From: DASPPM01 sp035604475
GTDB taxonomy: Bacteria; Pseudomonadota; Alphaproteobacteria; JACZXZ01
NCBI GenBank assembly: GCA_035604475.1
Contig: DATNIJ010000319.1
Span: forward strand, 1-14,278
DNA: 14,278 bases
Direction: 5' to 3'
Each line of letters opens with the position of its first letter. The first letter of the stretch is position 1. The notes beneath the pieces are model-generated. The model saw nothing but the letters and a program-made list of their open reading frames with translations. It made no database searches and was not told where the DNA came from. Positions 1 to 6,899 of this stretch are shown one piece after another. A program made the translations under genes and the position numbers.

Positions 1-197
1 TCAAGTCGGCGGGGCTGATCACCACGCTGCTCAAGGATCTCGGCACGGCTTGCGCCTTCGGGCAGGCCAAGACCGCCCCCATGCCCATGACGGCGCTGGC
101 GGCGCAACTTTACCGCACCTTGTACGTTGATCTTCACGGCGCGCACGACGGGATGGGCATCCTGCGGCTCTACAGGAAAACACCGCTCGCGAAGTGA
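1..197 (+). CDS. 3-hydroxyisobutyrate dehydrogenase-type NAD(P)-dependent oxidoreductase, C-terminal fragment
   Basis: Frame 3 is open from the window edge to a TGA at 195-197, giving the last 64 residues of a protein that starts outside the window. The tail contains TTLLKDLGTACAFGQA followed by PMPMTALAAQLYRTL. This matches the helical C-terminal domain of the beta-hydroxyacid dehydrogenase family (3-hydroxyisobutyrate dehydrogenase, tartronate semialdehyde reductase and relatives), which carries a KDL..A...A......P.P.TALA.Q.Y signature. The Rossmann domain and the catalytic lysine would lie upstream. Family members oxidise or reduce short 3-hydroxyacids with NAD(P) in the cytoplasm. The last stretch (DGMGILRLYRKTPLAK) departs from the usual G.GD.D.SAL ending, so the exact subfamily is unclear. 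Family assignment is fairly secure; substrate is unknown. Confidence 0.75.
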   Translation, partial: KSAGLITTLLKDLGTACAFGQAKTAPMPMTALAAQLYRTLYVDLHGAHDGMGILRLYRKTPLAK

Positions 198-264
198 CCG
201 GCACCCCTGGCAGCGCTTGCGCGCGCGAGCTATCCTCGCGGGCGGATCATCTGCGAGGCGCCGC

Positions 265-459
265 ATGGACGGTCCCGGCGGGGACGACGACAAGGACAAG
301 CCCCAGTTCGGCACGCTGCTTGCCGGCCTGGCGGTCGCGGCCTTTCTCGTCGTGCTCGGGCTCTTCATCATCGACAGGCTCAAGGCGATGTCCGATCTCC
401 AAGACTGCGCGATGTCGGGGCGCCGGAATTGCGCGCCGGTCTCGACCGAGGCGAGATGA
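265..459 (+). CDS. Small single-pass membrane protein (64 aa), conserved hypothetical type
   Basis: A 64-codon ORF begins with MDGPGGDDDKDKPQFG and is preceded by GAGG at 255-258, six bases before the ATG. The same frame is open to an ATG at 127, but that extension overlaps the upstream gene and is low-complexity Arg/Ser-rich, so the inner start is chosen. The protein has a charged N-terminus, one hydrophobic helix (about residues 13-33, TLLAGLAVAAFLVVLGLFII), and a short tail with two cysteines (LQDCAMSGRRNCAP). From general familiarity, small proteins with a PQFGTL-helix-DRL...LQDC..SGR.NCAP layout recur in Rhizobiales and have no assigned function. The paired cysteines after the helix could be heme- or disulfide-related, but nothing in the sequence settles this. 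It follows the upstream gene by 67 bp on the same strand. Confidence 0.7.
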   Translation: MDGPGGDDDKDKPQFGTLLAGLAVAAFLVVLGLFIIDRLKAMSDLQDCAMSGRRNCAPVSTEAR

Positions 460-1023
460 GGGGCGGGGCCGCGTCAACCGACTCGCACCTCGCGCGGACA
501 TGACTGGATGCTCGGTGCGGTCTCCCCATAAATGCCCAAAATCAATGCGCAGGTCAGCCGCGTTCGAGCCGTACATCGTTTGAGGATCAGGCGGCCGCCC
601 GGCAGGAGGACGCGATGAATTGGAGCGGCGAGCCGAAGCTCGCGGAAGCACTTTGCGATCCGGTGGTTCAAGCGGTGATGGAAGCCGACGGCGTCGATGC
701 GCGGGCGCTCGGCGTGACATTGAGCCGGGCGGCGCGGAGAGTCAGGCTCGGCCGATGCGTCCCAGCCAGCCGCGATCGCGGCGCAGCTCGCCGGCAAGCC
801 CAGGACGATTGAGAAGGGAGATCGCCAAGACCCGCCTTCCCCTCCCCTGTTTCTCCTGCGCTCCGCTCTCTCCCCTCTCAGAGGACTCGCGCCGCTTCGC
901 GGCTCGCGGTCAGGATGTGGCGGCAGCACGGCCGCTGCGGCGGCGGCGCCCCCTTGGCAAGCGGCAGTGATGCGTGGAATGGTTGCTCCGGCCGCACATT
1001 CGGCGAAGGGAGCAACCTAAGCA
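460..1023. other. Largely non-coding stretch around one weak small ORF
   Basis: Apart from the weak small gene at 615-812, no convincing gene is seen. The open frames here on both strands are Arg/Pro/Ser-rich and lack family resemblance. About 836-885 is a pyrimidine-rich, low-complexity run of CCCCTCTC/TCTCCC blocks ending in the small palindrome CCTCTCAGAGG. The last 20 bases hold the AAGGGAG ribosome binding site of the M20 gene. No tRNA-like cloverleaf or clear terminator was found. Confidence 0.5.
615..812 (+). CDS. Hypothetical small protein (65 aa), possibly frameshifted
   Basis: The ATG follows a textbook AGGAGG at 604-609, five bases upstream, which is the best evidence that it is translated. 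The first half (MNWSGEPKLAEALCDPVVQA followed by VMEADGVD) looks like a normal soluble protein and resembles small alphaproteobacterial hypotheticals with a DP.VQ.VM.ADGVD core. The second half becomes Arg-rich and unprotein-like. Shifting one frame forward after about 720 gives a better-looking tail (ADASQPAAIAAQLAGKPR), so an indel may have broken the gene. It stands alone between the small membrane protein and the M20 gene. No function can be assigned. Confidence 0.4.
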   Translation: MNWSGEPKLAEALCDPVVQAVMEADGVDARALGVTLSRAARRVRLGRCVPASRDRGAARRQAQDD

Positions 1024-2280
1024 ATGGAAGCCATCAAAGGCGAGCTGCTCGCGCGCATAGAACGCGACCGCGATCTTCTCATCGACTTCTTCAGGAGGTT
1101 CATCCGCTGTGCCAGCCCAAATCCGCCGGGCGACACGCAGCTCGCGGTCAAGCATATCCGGAGTTTCCTCGACGCGCGCGGCGTGCACTATCGCGTCATC
1201 GCGCCGAACCCGATCATGCCGAACATCGTGGCGACCTTCGAAGCGGGCCTGCCGGGACGGCATTTGGCGCTCAACGGGCACATCGACGTGTTCCCGGTCG
1301 GCGACGGCGCGGGATGGAGCCGCGACCCCTGGGGCGGCGAGCTGGTCGATGGCAAGATCTACGGCCGCGGCGCCTGCGACATGAAGTGCGGCACGACCGC
1401 GTCGATCTTCACCTTTCTCTATCTCGGCGAGATACGCGAGCGTCTTTACGGCCGGCTCACGCTCTCCGCGGTATCCGACGAGGAGACCTTCGGGCCGTGG
1501 GGCGCGCGCTATCTCTATGAGCATCACCCCGAGGTGTTCGGCGATTGCTGCCTGAACGGCGAGCCGAGCGGCCCCTACACGCTGCGCTTCGGCGAGAAGG
1601 GGCCGCTGTGGCTGGCGTTCAGCGTGCGCACGCGCGGCGCGCACGGCGCCTACACGCACATGAGCAAGAGCGCCACGGCGCTCGCCGCGAGCCTGATCGG
1701 CGAGCTCGCAGCGCTCGCCGACATTCCCCCGCCCGAGGCCGGCAACCTCGCCGCAGCGCTCGATCAGGCAGCCGAGGTCATCGACAAGTCCTACGGCAAG
1801 GGTGCGGCCAAGATCGTGCGGCGCGTCACGGTCAACCCCGGCGTCGTGAAGGGCGGCCTCAAGGTCAACATGGTGGCCGCCGAGTGCGATTTCGAGGTCG
1901 ATATCCGCCTGCCGAACGGGTTGGACGACAAGCGCGTGCTGGCCGAGGTCGACCGCATCGTCGCGCGCTACCCCGAGGCGAGCTACAAGGTGGTCATCTA
2001 CAATCCGCCGAGCTGGTGCGCGCCCGACAGCGAGATGGCTGAGATCGTGCGCGAGAATTCGCGCGCGATCTCAGGCATCGACCCGGTCCCCGTCGTCAGC
2101 CTCGGCGGCACCGACGCGCGGCTCTGGCGCTACAAGGAGCTGCCCGCGATCGTCTACGGGCCCTCGCCGACGGGGATGGGCAGCGTCGACGAGCACGTCA
2201 CCCTCGACGAGTTCTTCCACGTAATGCGCTCGCACCTGCTCTCCGCCTACGACTATATGAGCCGAGCCACCGGGCCATAG
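1024..2280 (+). CDS. M20-family metallo-amidohydrolase/peptidase (ArgE/DapE/carboxypeptidase G2-like)
   Basis: A 418-residue cytoplasmic enzyme (no signal peptide), of normal length for the family, predicted to hydrolyse an N-acyl or peptide bond with a two-metal centre. Expected landmarks are all present: GHIDVFPVG with metal ligand His86 and Asp88; the bridging Asp119 in GRGACDMKCG; the catalytic pair Glu153-Glu154 in SDEETFG; Glu180 in NGEPSG; His207 of the RGAHGAYTH dimerisation-domain region; and the C-terminal metal His391 in SVDEHVTLDEF. The interrupted order (catalytic, lid/dimerisation about residues 190-305, catalytic) is typical. The ATG at 1024 follows AAGGGAG at 1006-1012. It converges on the amino-acid import operon, whose binding-protein gene ends 35 bp away, so it may process what that importer brings in. 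Succinyl-DAP desuccinylase or acetylornithine deacetylase labels would be over-specific. Confidence 0.9.
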   Translation: MEAIKGELLARIERDRDLLIDFFRRFIRCASPNPPGDTQLAVKHIRSFLDARGVHYRVIAPNPIMPNIVATFEAGLPGRHLALNGHIDVFPVGDGAGWSRDPWGGELVDGKIYGRGACDMKCGTTASIFTFLYLGEIRERLYGRLTLSAVSDEETFGPWGARYLYEHHPEVFGDCCLNGEPSGPYTLRFGEKGPLWLAFSVRTRGAHGAYTHMSKSATALAASLIGELAALADIPPPEAGNLAAALDQAAEVIDKSYGKGAAKIVRRVTVNPGVVKGGLKVNMVAAECDFEVDIRLPNGLDDKRVLAEVDRIVARYPEASYKVVIYNPPSWCAPDSEMAEIVRENSRAISGIDPVPVVSLGGTDARLWRYKELPAIVYGPSPTGMGSVDEHVTLDEFFHVMRSHLLSAYDYMSRATGP

Positions 2281-2314
2281 CGCACGGCCCCGTGAGGTCG
2301 GCGCACGCGCCCGC

Positions 2315-3160
2315 CTATTCGGTCACTCCGAACGGCACCAGGTTCGGCTTGTTCCAGAAGCGGCCGGTCGGGCCGTACTGCTCGCTCAACTTCTCCCACC
2401 GCCCCGTGGTCAAGAGGAAATCGATCGAGGTGTTCATGAAGTTGAGCAGGTCCTCGTTCCCGCGCTTGACCGACCAGGCAAGCGGCAGCACGTTGTAGGG
2501 GTGGCCGGCAAAGAGGTCGGTGACCTCCGGGTGGACGGCGGCATAGCGGTACGCCTGCCAAGCGTCCTCGACCCCCACGTCCGCGCGGCCGGTGGAGACC
2601 TCGATGAAGGGTGCCGTCAGGTTCCCCGTCGCGAGCAGAACCTTCTGAGCCTTGGGCCAGTTCTCATTGGCGTACTCGACGCTGGCTCCCCCTTGCACGA
2701 GGGCGATCTTGATGTCGGGATTGTTGAGATCGGCCGGGGTCTTGAAGCGCGTGTCGCCCTTCTTGACCACGGCGCTGTAGCCGAGGTAGGAGATCGGCTT
2801 GGTGAACTCGACGGCACCCGCCCGTTGAATCGTCGCAAACGTACCCGCGATCGACACGTCGAACTGGTCAGAATTCAGGCCCGCGGCGAAATTGGCCCAG
2901 GTGGTCTCGATGAATTCCGGCTCGACGCCGATCATCTTCGCGATCATCCTCATGCCGTCGACATAGTAGCCGGTTATGTCTCCCGTCTTCGGATCTTTGA
3001 TGGTCCCGGGCGGTGACGGGATAAAGCCGATCCGCAGCTTCTTGTCCCGCAAGATGCGGTCCATGGCACCTTGGGCCGATGCGCTCGCGACCGCGAGCGG
3101 TGCTAGTATGGCGAGTGCAAGGATGGCGGCAATGGCGCGCCTCAGTCCCGTTCCAAGCAT
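2315..3160 (-). CDS. Periplasmic amino-acid-binding protein of an ABC importer (SBP_bac_3 family)
   Basis: The 281-residue product starts with an Arg-containing n-region and hydrophobic core (about residues 7-26) ending in ASASAQ, so Sec export with cleavage near residue 30 is likely. The mature protein follows the family-3 solute-binding layout: LRIGFIPSPPG at the first strand, KTGDITGYYVDGM, then TWANFAAGLNSDQFDVSIAG. TIQRAGAVEFTKPISYLG carries the conserved Arg (R113) that usually grips the ligand carboxylate, and SVEYANENWPK lies in the second lobe. Family members capture polar amino acids or related molecules. It is the last gene of a three-gene minus-strand operon, 76 bp after the ATPase, with its own AGGGAG ribosome binding site seven bases before the ATG. 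A GC repeat in the gap may separate its expression from the upstream genes. Ligand cannot be predicted. Confidence 0.9.
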   Translation of the reverse strand: MLGTGLRRAIAAILALAILAPLAVASASAQGAMDRILRDKKLRIGFIPSPPGTIKDPKTGDITGYYVDGMRMIAKMIGVEPEFIETTWANFAAGLNSDQFDVSIAGTFATIQRAGAVEFTKPISYLGYSAVVKKGDTRFKTPADLNNPDIKIALVQGGASVEYANENWPKAQKVLLATGNLTAPFIEVSTGRADVGVEDAWQAYRYAAVHPEVTDLFAGHPYNVLPLAWSVKRGNEDLLNFMNTSIDFLLTTGRWEKLSEQYGPTGRFWNKPNLVPFGVTE

Positions 3161-3213
3161 GTTCGTACTCCCTGTTCGTCCTCGATCAAGCTCACGATTC
3201 GACGCGCAACCGA

Positions 3214-3234
3214 GCGGCCGCGGCCGCGGCCGCG
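3214..3234. repeat. (GCGGCC)3 tandem, self-complementary repeat between ATPase and binding-protein genes
   Basis: Three perfect copies of GCGGCC plus GCG lie three bases past the ATPase stop codon and 53 bases before the binding-protein start. Because the unit is palindromic, the run can fold on itself in RNA or pair with itself in DNA. No T-run follows on the minus strand, so it is not a standard intrinsic terminator. It may be an mRNA-stabilising or pausing structure, or simple replication slippage. Confidence 0.6.
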
Positions 3235-3236
3235 CC

Positions 3237-4010
3237 TCAGTGCACGACGCGGCGCAGGAATTCGACCGTGCGTGCCTCGCTCGGCGCCCTGAATATCTCT
3301 TCAGGCGCGCCGAATTCTACGATCTTGCCGTGGTCCATCATGATGACGCGATCGGCGACCTCGCGTGCGAACGCCATCTCGTGGGTGACGATGATCATCG
3401 TCATGCCGTCGGCGGCGAGTGCGCGCATCACCTCGAGAACCTCGCCTATGAGCTCCGGATCGAGCGAGGAGGTCGGCTCGTCGAAGAGCATGGCCTCGGG
3501 CTGCATCGCGAGCGCGCGCGCGATCGCCGCGCGCTGCTGCTGGCCGCCGGAGAGCTGGCTCGGATAGCTCCACAGCTTATCGGATAGCCCGACCCGACTC
3601 AGTAGCTCGGCGGCGCGCCGCTCCGCCTCTTGGCGTCGAACCCGCTGCACGATGATCGGCCCCTCGACGACGTTCTCGAGCACCGTCTTATGCGGGAACA
3701 GATTGAAGTGCTGGAAGACCATCCCCATGCGCGCGCGCACGCGGCTGACGTTCGCCTCCCGGTCGCGCACGAGGCGCCCCTTGCCGTCGCGGCGGTAGCC
3801 GACGAGCGCGTCCCCGAACCAGATTTCCCCCTCGTCGTAATCCTCGAGGAAATTGATGCAGCGCAGAAGCGTGCTCTTTCCCGATCCGCTGGGCCCGATG
3901 ATGACGAGAACCTCGCCCGTGGCCACTTCGAAATCGATCCCGCGAAGCACGTGGTTGGCGCCGAAGTGCTTGTGCAGATTGCGCACCTTGATGAGCGGCG
4001 GGCCGTTCAT
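3237..4010 (-). CDS. Amino-acid ABC importer ATPase (GlnQ/HisP type)
   Basis: A 257-residue cytoplasmic ATPase that powers uptake. All motifs are intact: Walker A GPSGSGKST (about residues 39-47), Q-loop VFQHFNLFPH (Q100), signature LSGGQQQR (153-160), Walker B MLFDEPTSSLDP (174-185), and switch His210 in IIVTHEM. The FQ.FNLFPH, MQPEAMLFDEPTSSLDPE and VTHEM.FAREVADR wording is diagnostic for the polar amino-acid uptake (PAAT) ATPases. A short insertion around residues 72-91 (YRRDGKGRLVRDREANVSR) is common in this group. Its ATG overlaps the permease stop codon as ATGA (4007-4010), implying translational coupling. Assignment is very secure; the transported amino acid is not known. Confidence 0.95.
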   Translation of the reverse strand: MNGPPLIKVRNLHKHFGANHVLRGIDFEVATGEVLVIIGPSGSGKSTLLRCINFLEDYDEGEIWFGDALVGYRRDGKGRLVRDREANVSRVRARMGMVFQHFNLFPHKTVLENVVEGPIIVQRVRRQEAERRAAELLSRVGLSDKLWSYPSQLSGGQQQRAAIARALAMQPEAMLFDEPTSSLDPELIGEVLEVMRALAADGMTMIIVTHEMAFAREVADRVIMMDHGKIVEFGAPEEIFRAPSEARTVEFLRRVVH

Positions 4011-4672
4011 GCGCGCCTGCCCCAGAAGCGCTCGAGATGCTGAGACATGTAGATGAAGGGGAAGATGATGACGGCGAAGGCGACGGCGAGTGCCGTGTAG
4101 ACCTCGAGCGGGCGGTAGGTGTTGTTGATGAGATTCTCCGACTCGTGCAGGAGCTCGTTGACCGCAAGCACGGAAGCAAGCGTGGTGATCTTGATGAGGT
4201 TGGCGAGCTCATTGATGAAGGGCGGGACCATCCGGCGTACCGCCTGCGGAAGGATGATCCGGCGCATCGCGGCACCATAGCGCATGCCGATGGACTTCGC
4301 CGCGTCCATCTGGCCCCTGTCGATGGAGACGATCCCGGCGCGGAATATCTCGGCGACGTAGGCTGCGGAGTGGAGACCGATGCCGACGGTGGCCGAGGCG
4401 AGGTTGCCCATCTGCACGCCCGACATTATCGGCAAGGCATAGTAGATCCAGACGAGCTGCACGAGGATCGGCGTGCTGCGGAAGGTCTCGATGTAGATCG
4501 CGGCCGGCCAGCGCACGGCTCCGATGCGCGACGAGCGGCACAGGCCCAGGATGAGGCCGAGGACCAGCCCGATGGCGAACGCGCCGAGCGTGAGCTCGGC
4601 CGTGACGATGGCCCCGCGCACGAACACCTGGCGATAATCCCAAACGATCTGGAAATACCAGTTGTAGCTCAT
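4007..4672 (-). CDS. Amino-acid ABC importer permease (HisM/GlnP type)
   Basis: A 221-residue inner-membrane protein with about five hydrophobic segments. The first follows the short leader YFQIVWDYRQVFVRG (segment about 19-45, AIVTAELTLGAFAIGLVLG), and the last is near 190-212. FRSTPILVQLVWIYYALP and the cytoplasmic coupling (EAA) loop DAAKSIGMRYGAAMRRIILP followed by QAVRRMVPPFINELANLIK are hallmarks of PAAT permeases; this loop docks on the ATPase. Only one permease gene is present, so the channel is probably a homodimer. It is the first gene of the operon, and its start is preceded only by a weak TAGG-like site. Upstream lies the divergent 333-bp region shared with the flavin-reductase gene. 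Family is certain, substrate unknown. Confidence 0.93.
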   Translation of the reverse strand: MSYNWYFQIVWDYRQVFVRGAIVTAELTLGAFAIGLVLGLILGLCRSSRIGAVRWPAAIYIETFRSTPILVQLVWIYYALPIMSGVQMGNLASATVGIGLHSAAYVAEIFRAGIVSIDRGQMDAAKSIGMRYGAAMRRIILPQAVRRMVPPFINELANLIKITTLASVLAVNELLHESENLINNTYRPLEVYTALAVAFAVIIFPFIYMSQHLERFWGRRA

Positions 4673-5005
4673 CGATCAGCCTACTCGCATGTTTGATGGG
4701 ACAAGGACTCGCCCGGCACCTTGGCGGGAACCCAATTGTCGAATGCATGAAGCAGCGGCACCTCGGGGTGCAGCGGCCGGAGCGCGCAAGGCGCCAAGTC
4801 GCGGGAGGCGAACGCCGGAACGAGCTTGGACGAAAAAAGCGCGGAGCACGCAACTGCGTGCGCCGGGTGCGCAGCGCCGAACATTACCCTCCCCGCTCGC
4901 TTGCTCTTGGCGTCGATCGACGGTAACAGATGCGCCCGAGCGTGTCACCAGTCGATCGCGCGCGAACAATCGGCGCTCGGTCCGGCATAACCGGGAGGGG
5001 CCGCC
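4673..5005. promoter_or_regulatory. Divergent intergenic region (333 bp), presumed promoters for both flanking units
   Basis: This stretch separates the minus-strand importer operon from the plus-strand flavin-reductase gene and should contain promoters in both directions. No family-like protein is encoded. The minus-strand open frames crossing it continue antisense into the flavin-reductase gene or read as Arg/Ala-rich noise. A stem-loop followed by a T-run in the minus-strand direction lies at 4833-4864. The right end carries a strong GGGAGGGG ribosome binding site. No unambiguous -35/-10 pair is claimed. Confidence 0.45.
4833..4864 (-). terminator. Possible attenuator/terminator-like hairpin in the leader of the importer operon
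   Basis: Read on the minus strand, GCACGC-AGTT-GCGTGC forms a perfect 6-bp stem with a 4-base loop (4846-4861). After TCCGCGC comes a run of six T (4833-4838). The GCGC next to the T-run could pair with GCGC at the outer edge, giving a bulged longer stem that abuts the T-run. There is no minus-strand gene to the right to terminate, so if functional it would act in the importer operon leader, about 160 bases before the permease start. A chance hairpin in GC-rich DNA is quite possible. Confidence 0.22.
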
Positions 5006-5632
5006 ATGCAGTCGATCGAGGCACGGAACCTGAGCGAGGCGCGCGTCTATGCGCTCCTGGTGGGGATCGTGGTGCCGCGCCCGATCGCATGGATAACCTC
5101 CACGGACAGCCACGGACACGTCAACGCCGCCCCGTTCAGCTGCTACACCTTCGTCTGCAACAAGCCCCCGATGATCGCCGTCAACATCGGCCGGCGCGGC
5201 GGTGCGGAGAAGGATACCGAACGGAACCTGCGCGCGACCGGCGCCTTCGTCGTCAACGTGGTGACCGAGGACCTCATAGCACCGATGCACGAGAGCTCGC
5301 GGGACTATCCCGCCGGCACCAGCGAGCCGGAGCTCCTCTCCCTCGAGCTCGTGCCGAGCCAGCGCGTGCGTCCGCCCCGCATCGCGCGCTCGCCGATAGC
5401 GCTCGAGTGCGTGCTGGACCGCATCATCGAGCTCGGCCAAGCGCCCAACGCGCTCGTCATCGGCGAGGTCGTCGTCTTTCACATCGCCGACGAGCTGCTT
5501 GCCGGCGGACGCGTTGACGTGCGCCGCTTCCGCCCTCTGGCACGGCTCGGCGGCCCGCATTACGCGCGCCTCGGCGAAATCATCACCATGCCGAGCGCCG
5601 GCACTCCCGGGCCGCGCGAGGCGAAGCGATAG
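5006..5632 (+). CDS. Flavin-reductase-like FMN-binding split-barrel protein (DIM6/NTAB family)
   Basis: A 208-residue soluble protein of the usual length for the flavin reductase-like domain, covering about residues 10-165. Recognisable blocks are PRPIAWITSTD (24-34), HVNAAPFSCYTFVCNKPPMI (38-57), KDTERNLRATGAFVVNVV (69-86), and a C-terminal block with GGPHYARLGEI. Family members bind FMN and either reduce flavin with NAD(P)H to feed a monooxygenase or act as FMN-dependent oxidoreductases. This variant with PRPIAWITS and GG.HY is the stand-alone branch often found beside catabolic operons. The ATG is five bases after GGGAGGGG. It is the first of three plus-strand catabolic genes, with a 212-bp gap before the next, so co-transcription is uncertain. 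A partner monooxygenase is not identified; the nearby Rieske enzyme is not known to use reduced flavin. Confidence 0.85.
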   Translation: MQSIEARNLSEARVYALLVGIVVPRPIAWITSTDSHGHVNAAPFSCYTFVCNKPPMIAVNIGRRGGAEKDTERNLRATGAFVVNVVTEDLIAPMHESSRDYPAGTSEPELLSLELVPSQRVRPPRIARSPIALECVLDRIIELGQAPNALVIGEVVVFHIADELLAGGRVDVRRFRPLARLGGPHYARLGEIITMPSAGTPGPREAKR

Positions 5633-5844
5633 GACCGGCTGCGGCGTCGCGCAAAGGCAGCGCCCGACGCAGGCGAACCACCAGCGCTACTCAGTCTCCG
5701 GCTCTGTTATCCGCAACGGTTGCAGGAACGCCTAACTTCCGGCAGAGGCACCCCGGCCCTCGGACCCCCTCGTCCCTTGACTCGCGGGCGGCCGTTCGAA
5801 ACCATCCACCCCCTTGCCCGCTCGTCCTTCGAGGCGCCCTCGCC

Positions 5845-6840
5845 ATGCACATCCACTTCGAAACCCGGGAAAACAAGCCTGTTGTGTTCAAGCTCACGCC
5901 GCGGCTCGTCGAGGAGGCCGCCGCGCGCAACGGCAGCCCGGGCTCCGTGCGGCTCTCGGTCGGCGCCGACCTCAAGGATCCGGACCTCCTCGTTGCGGCC
6001 ACCGCACTCGTCACCTCGAACGACATCGTCAAGGACGCGAAATTCCCGCGCTTCGATCTCGCGCGACGTGCCCCCAATTTGCGTTGGATCCACATCATCG
6101 GCGCCGGCATCGAGCCGCTCCTTCCCCTCGATTGGCTGCCGCCGAGCGTGACACTCACCAACAACAGCGGCGTGCACATCGAGAAGATCGGCGAGTTCGC
6201 CACCATGACGCTCCTCATGCTGAACTGCCGCATGCCGGAGATCGCCGCGAATCAGCGCGAGCGGCGCTGGCAGCCGATCTTCACGACCTCGATCTCGGGC
6301 AAGTGTATCGTCGTCGTCGGGCTCGGCGACATGGGCGGCACGGCGGCGCGGCAGGCCAAGAAGCTCGGGCTCAAGGTGATCGGCGTGCGGCGCGAGCCGC
6401 GTGCGCACCGCTACGTCGACGAGATGCTCGGCCTCGCCCATCTCGCTCAAGCGCTTGCCCGCGCCGACTTCCTCTTCGTCGCGACGCCGCTCACACCCGA
6501 GACGCGCAATCTGATCGACCGCCGCGCGCTCGCGGCGATCAAGCCCGGTGCGGGCCTCGTGAACGTCGGCCGTGCCGGCGTCGTCGATTACACGGCGGTC
6601 GCGGAGGCGCTCGCAAGCGGAGTCCTCGCCGGTGCGGTCCTCGACGTCTTCGATCCCGAGCCGCTGCCGGCGGATTCGCCGCTTTGGACGACGCCCAAGC
6701 TTGTCGTCATGCCCCATTGCTCCTCGGACGATTTGGAGCGCTATCTGCCGCTCACGCTCGATCTCGTCTTCGCGAACCTGCGCCGGCTCATGGCGGGGAA
6801 GGCATTGAAGAACAGGGTCGACCCCAAGCGGGGCTATTGA
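5845..6840 (+). CDS. D-2-hydroxyacid dehydrogenase (NAD(P)-dependent, GhrA/phosphoglycerate-dehydrogenase superfamily)
   Basis: A 331-residue cytosolic enzyme that interconverts a 2-oxoacid and a D-2-hydroxyacid. The nucleotide-binding loop GLGDMGG (159-165) opens the Rossmann domain. The catalytic triad is complete: Arg243 in NVGRAGVVD, Glu272 in FDPEPLP, and His291 in MPHCSSDD. The substrate-loop block TNNSGVHIEKIGEFA (105-119) is also typical. The adenine-ribose position after the second strand is VRREPR rather than an acidic residue, which leans towards NADP, as in glyoxylate/hydroxypyruvate reductase A-like enzymes. The start follows GAGG at 5831-5834. The Rieske oxygenase begins 59 bp downstream on the same strand and is probably co-transcribed. 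The upstream 212 bp hold no gene; they contain a small GCAAC-G-GTTGC palindrome at 5713-5723. Substrate is undetermined. Confidence 0.9.
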   Translation: MHIHFETRENKPVVFKLTPRLVEEAAARNGSPGSVRLSVGADLKDPDLLVAATALVTSNDIVKDAKFPRFDLARRAPNLRWIHIIGAGIEPLLPLDWLPPSVTLTNNSGVHIEKIGEFATMTLLMLNCRMPEIAANQRERRWQPIFTTSISGKCIVVVGLGDMGGTAARQAKKLGLKVIGVRREPRAHRYVDEMLGLAHLAQALARADFLFVATPLTPETRNLIDRRALAAIKPGAGLVNVGRAGVVDYTAVAEALASGVLAGAVLDVFDPEPLPADSPLWTTPKLVVMPHCSSDDLERYLPLTLDLVFANLRRLMAGKALKNRVDPKRGY

Positions 6841-6899
6841 GTAGAATTGGCGGTCATCGGCGCGCCCATAAATCGACGCTTGCCGGCTGGAGAAGCGAA

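Noticed and set aside
540..600. Possible tRNA T-loop (GTTCGAGCC)
   Set aside because: The flanking bases do not pair as a T-stem and no anticodon or acceptor stem can be drawn.
474..929. Minus-strand open frames in the gene-poor left region
   Set aside because: Pro/Arg/Ser-rich, without a ribosome binding site or any family signal.
2281..2314. Hairpin CACGG-CC-CCGTG as a bidirectional terminator between convergent genes
   Set aside because: The stem is only four usable pairs with no T-run on either side.
4676..5560. 294-codon minus-strand open frame across the divergent region and flavin-reductase gene
   Set aside because: It is antisense to a gene with clear family motifs, low-complexity in content, and shows no family resemblance.
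5707..6717. 336-codon minus-strand open frame opposite the dehydrogenase
   Set aside because: Composition (Arg, Glu, Asp, His) is typical of antisense shadows in high-GC genes; the plus strand has complete catalytic motifs.
5814..6899. Very long open frame continuing upstream of the Rieske oxygenase start
   Set aside because: It overlaps the well-supported dehydrogenase in another frame and is Arg/His/Ala-rich. The Rieske gene has its own ribosome binding site before 6900.
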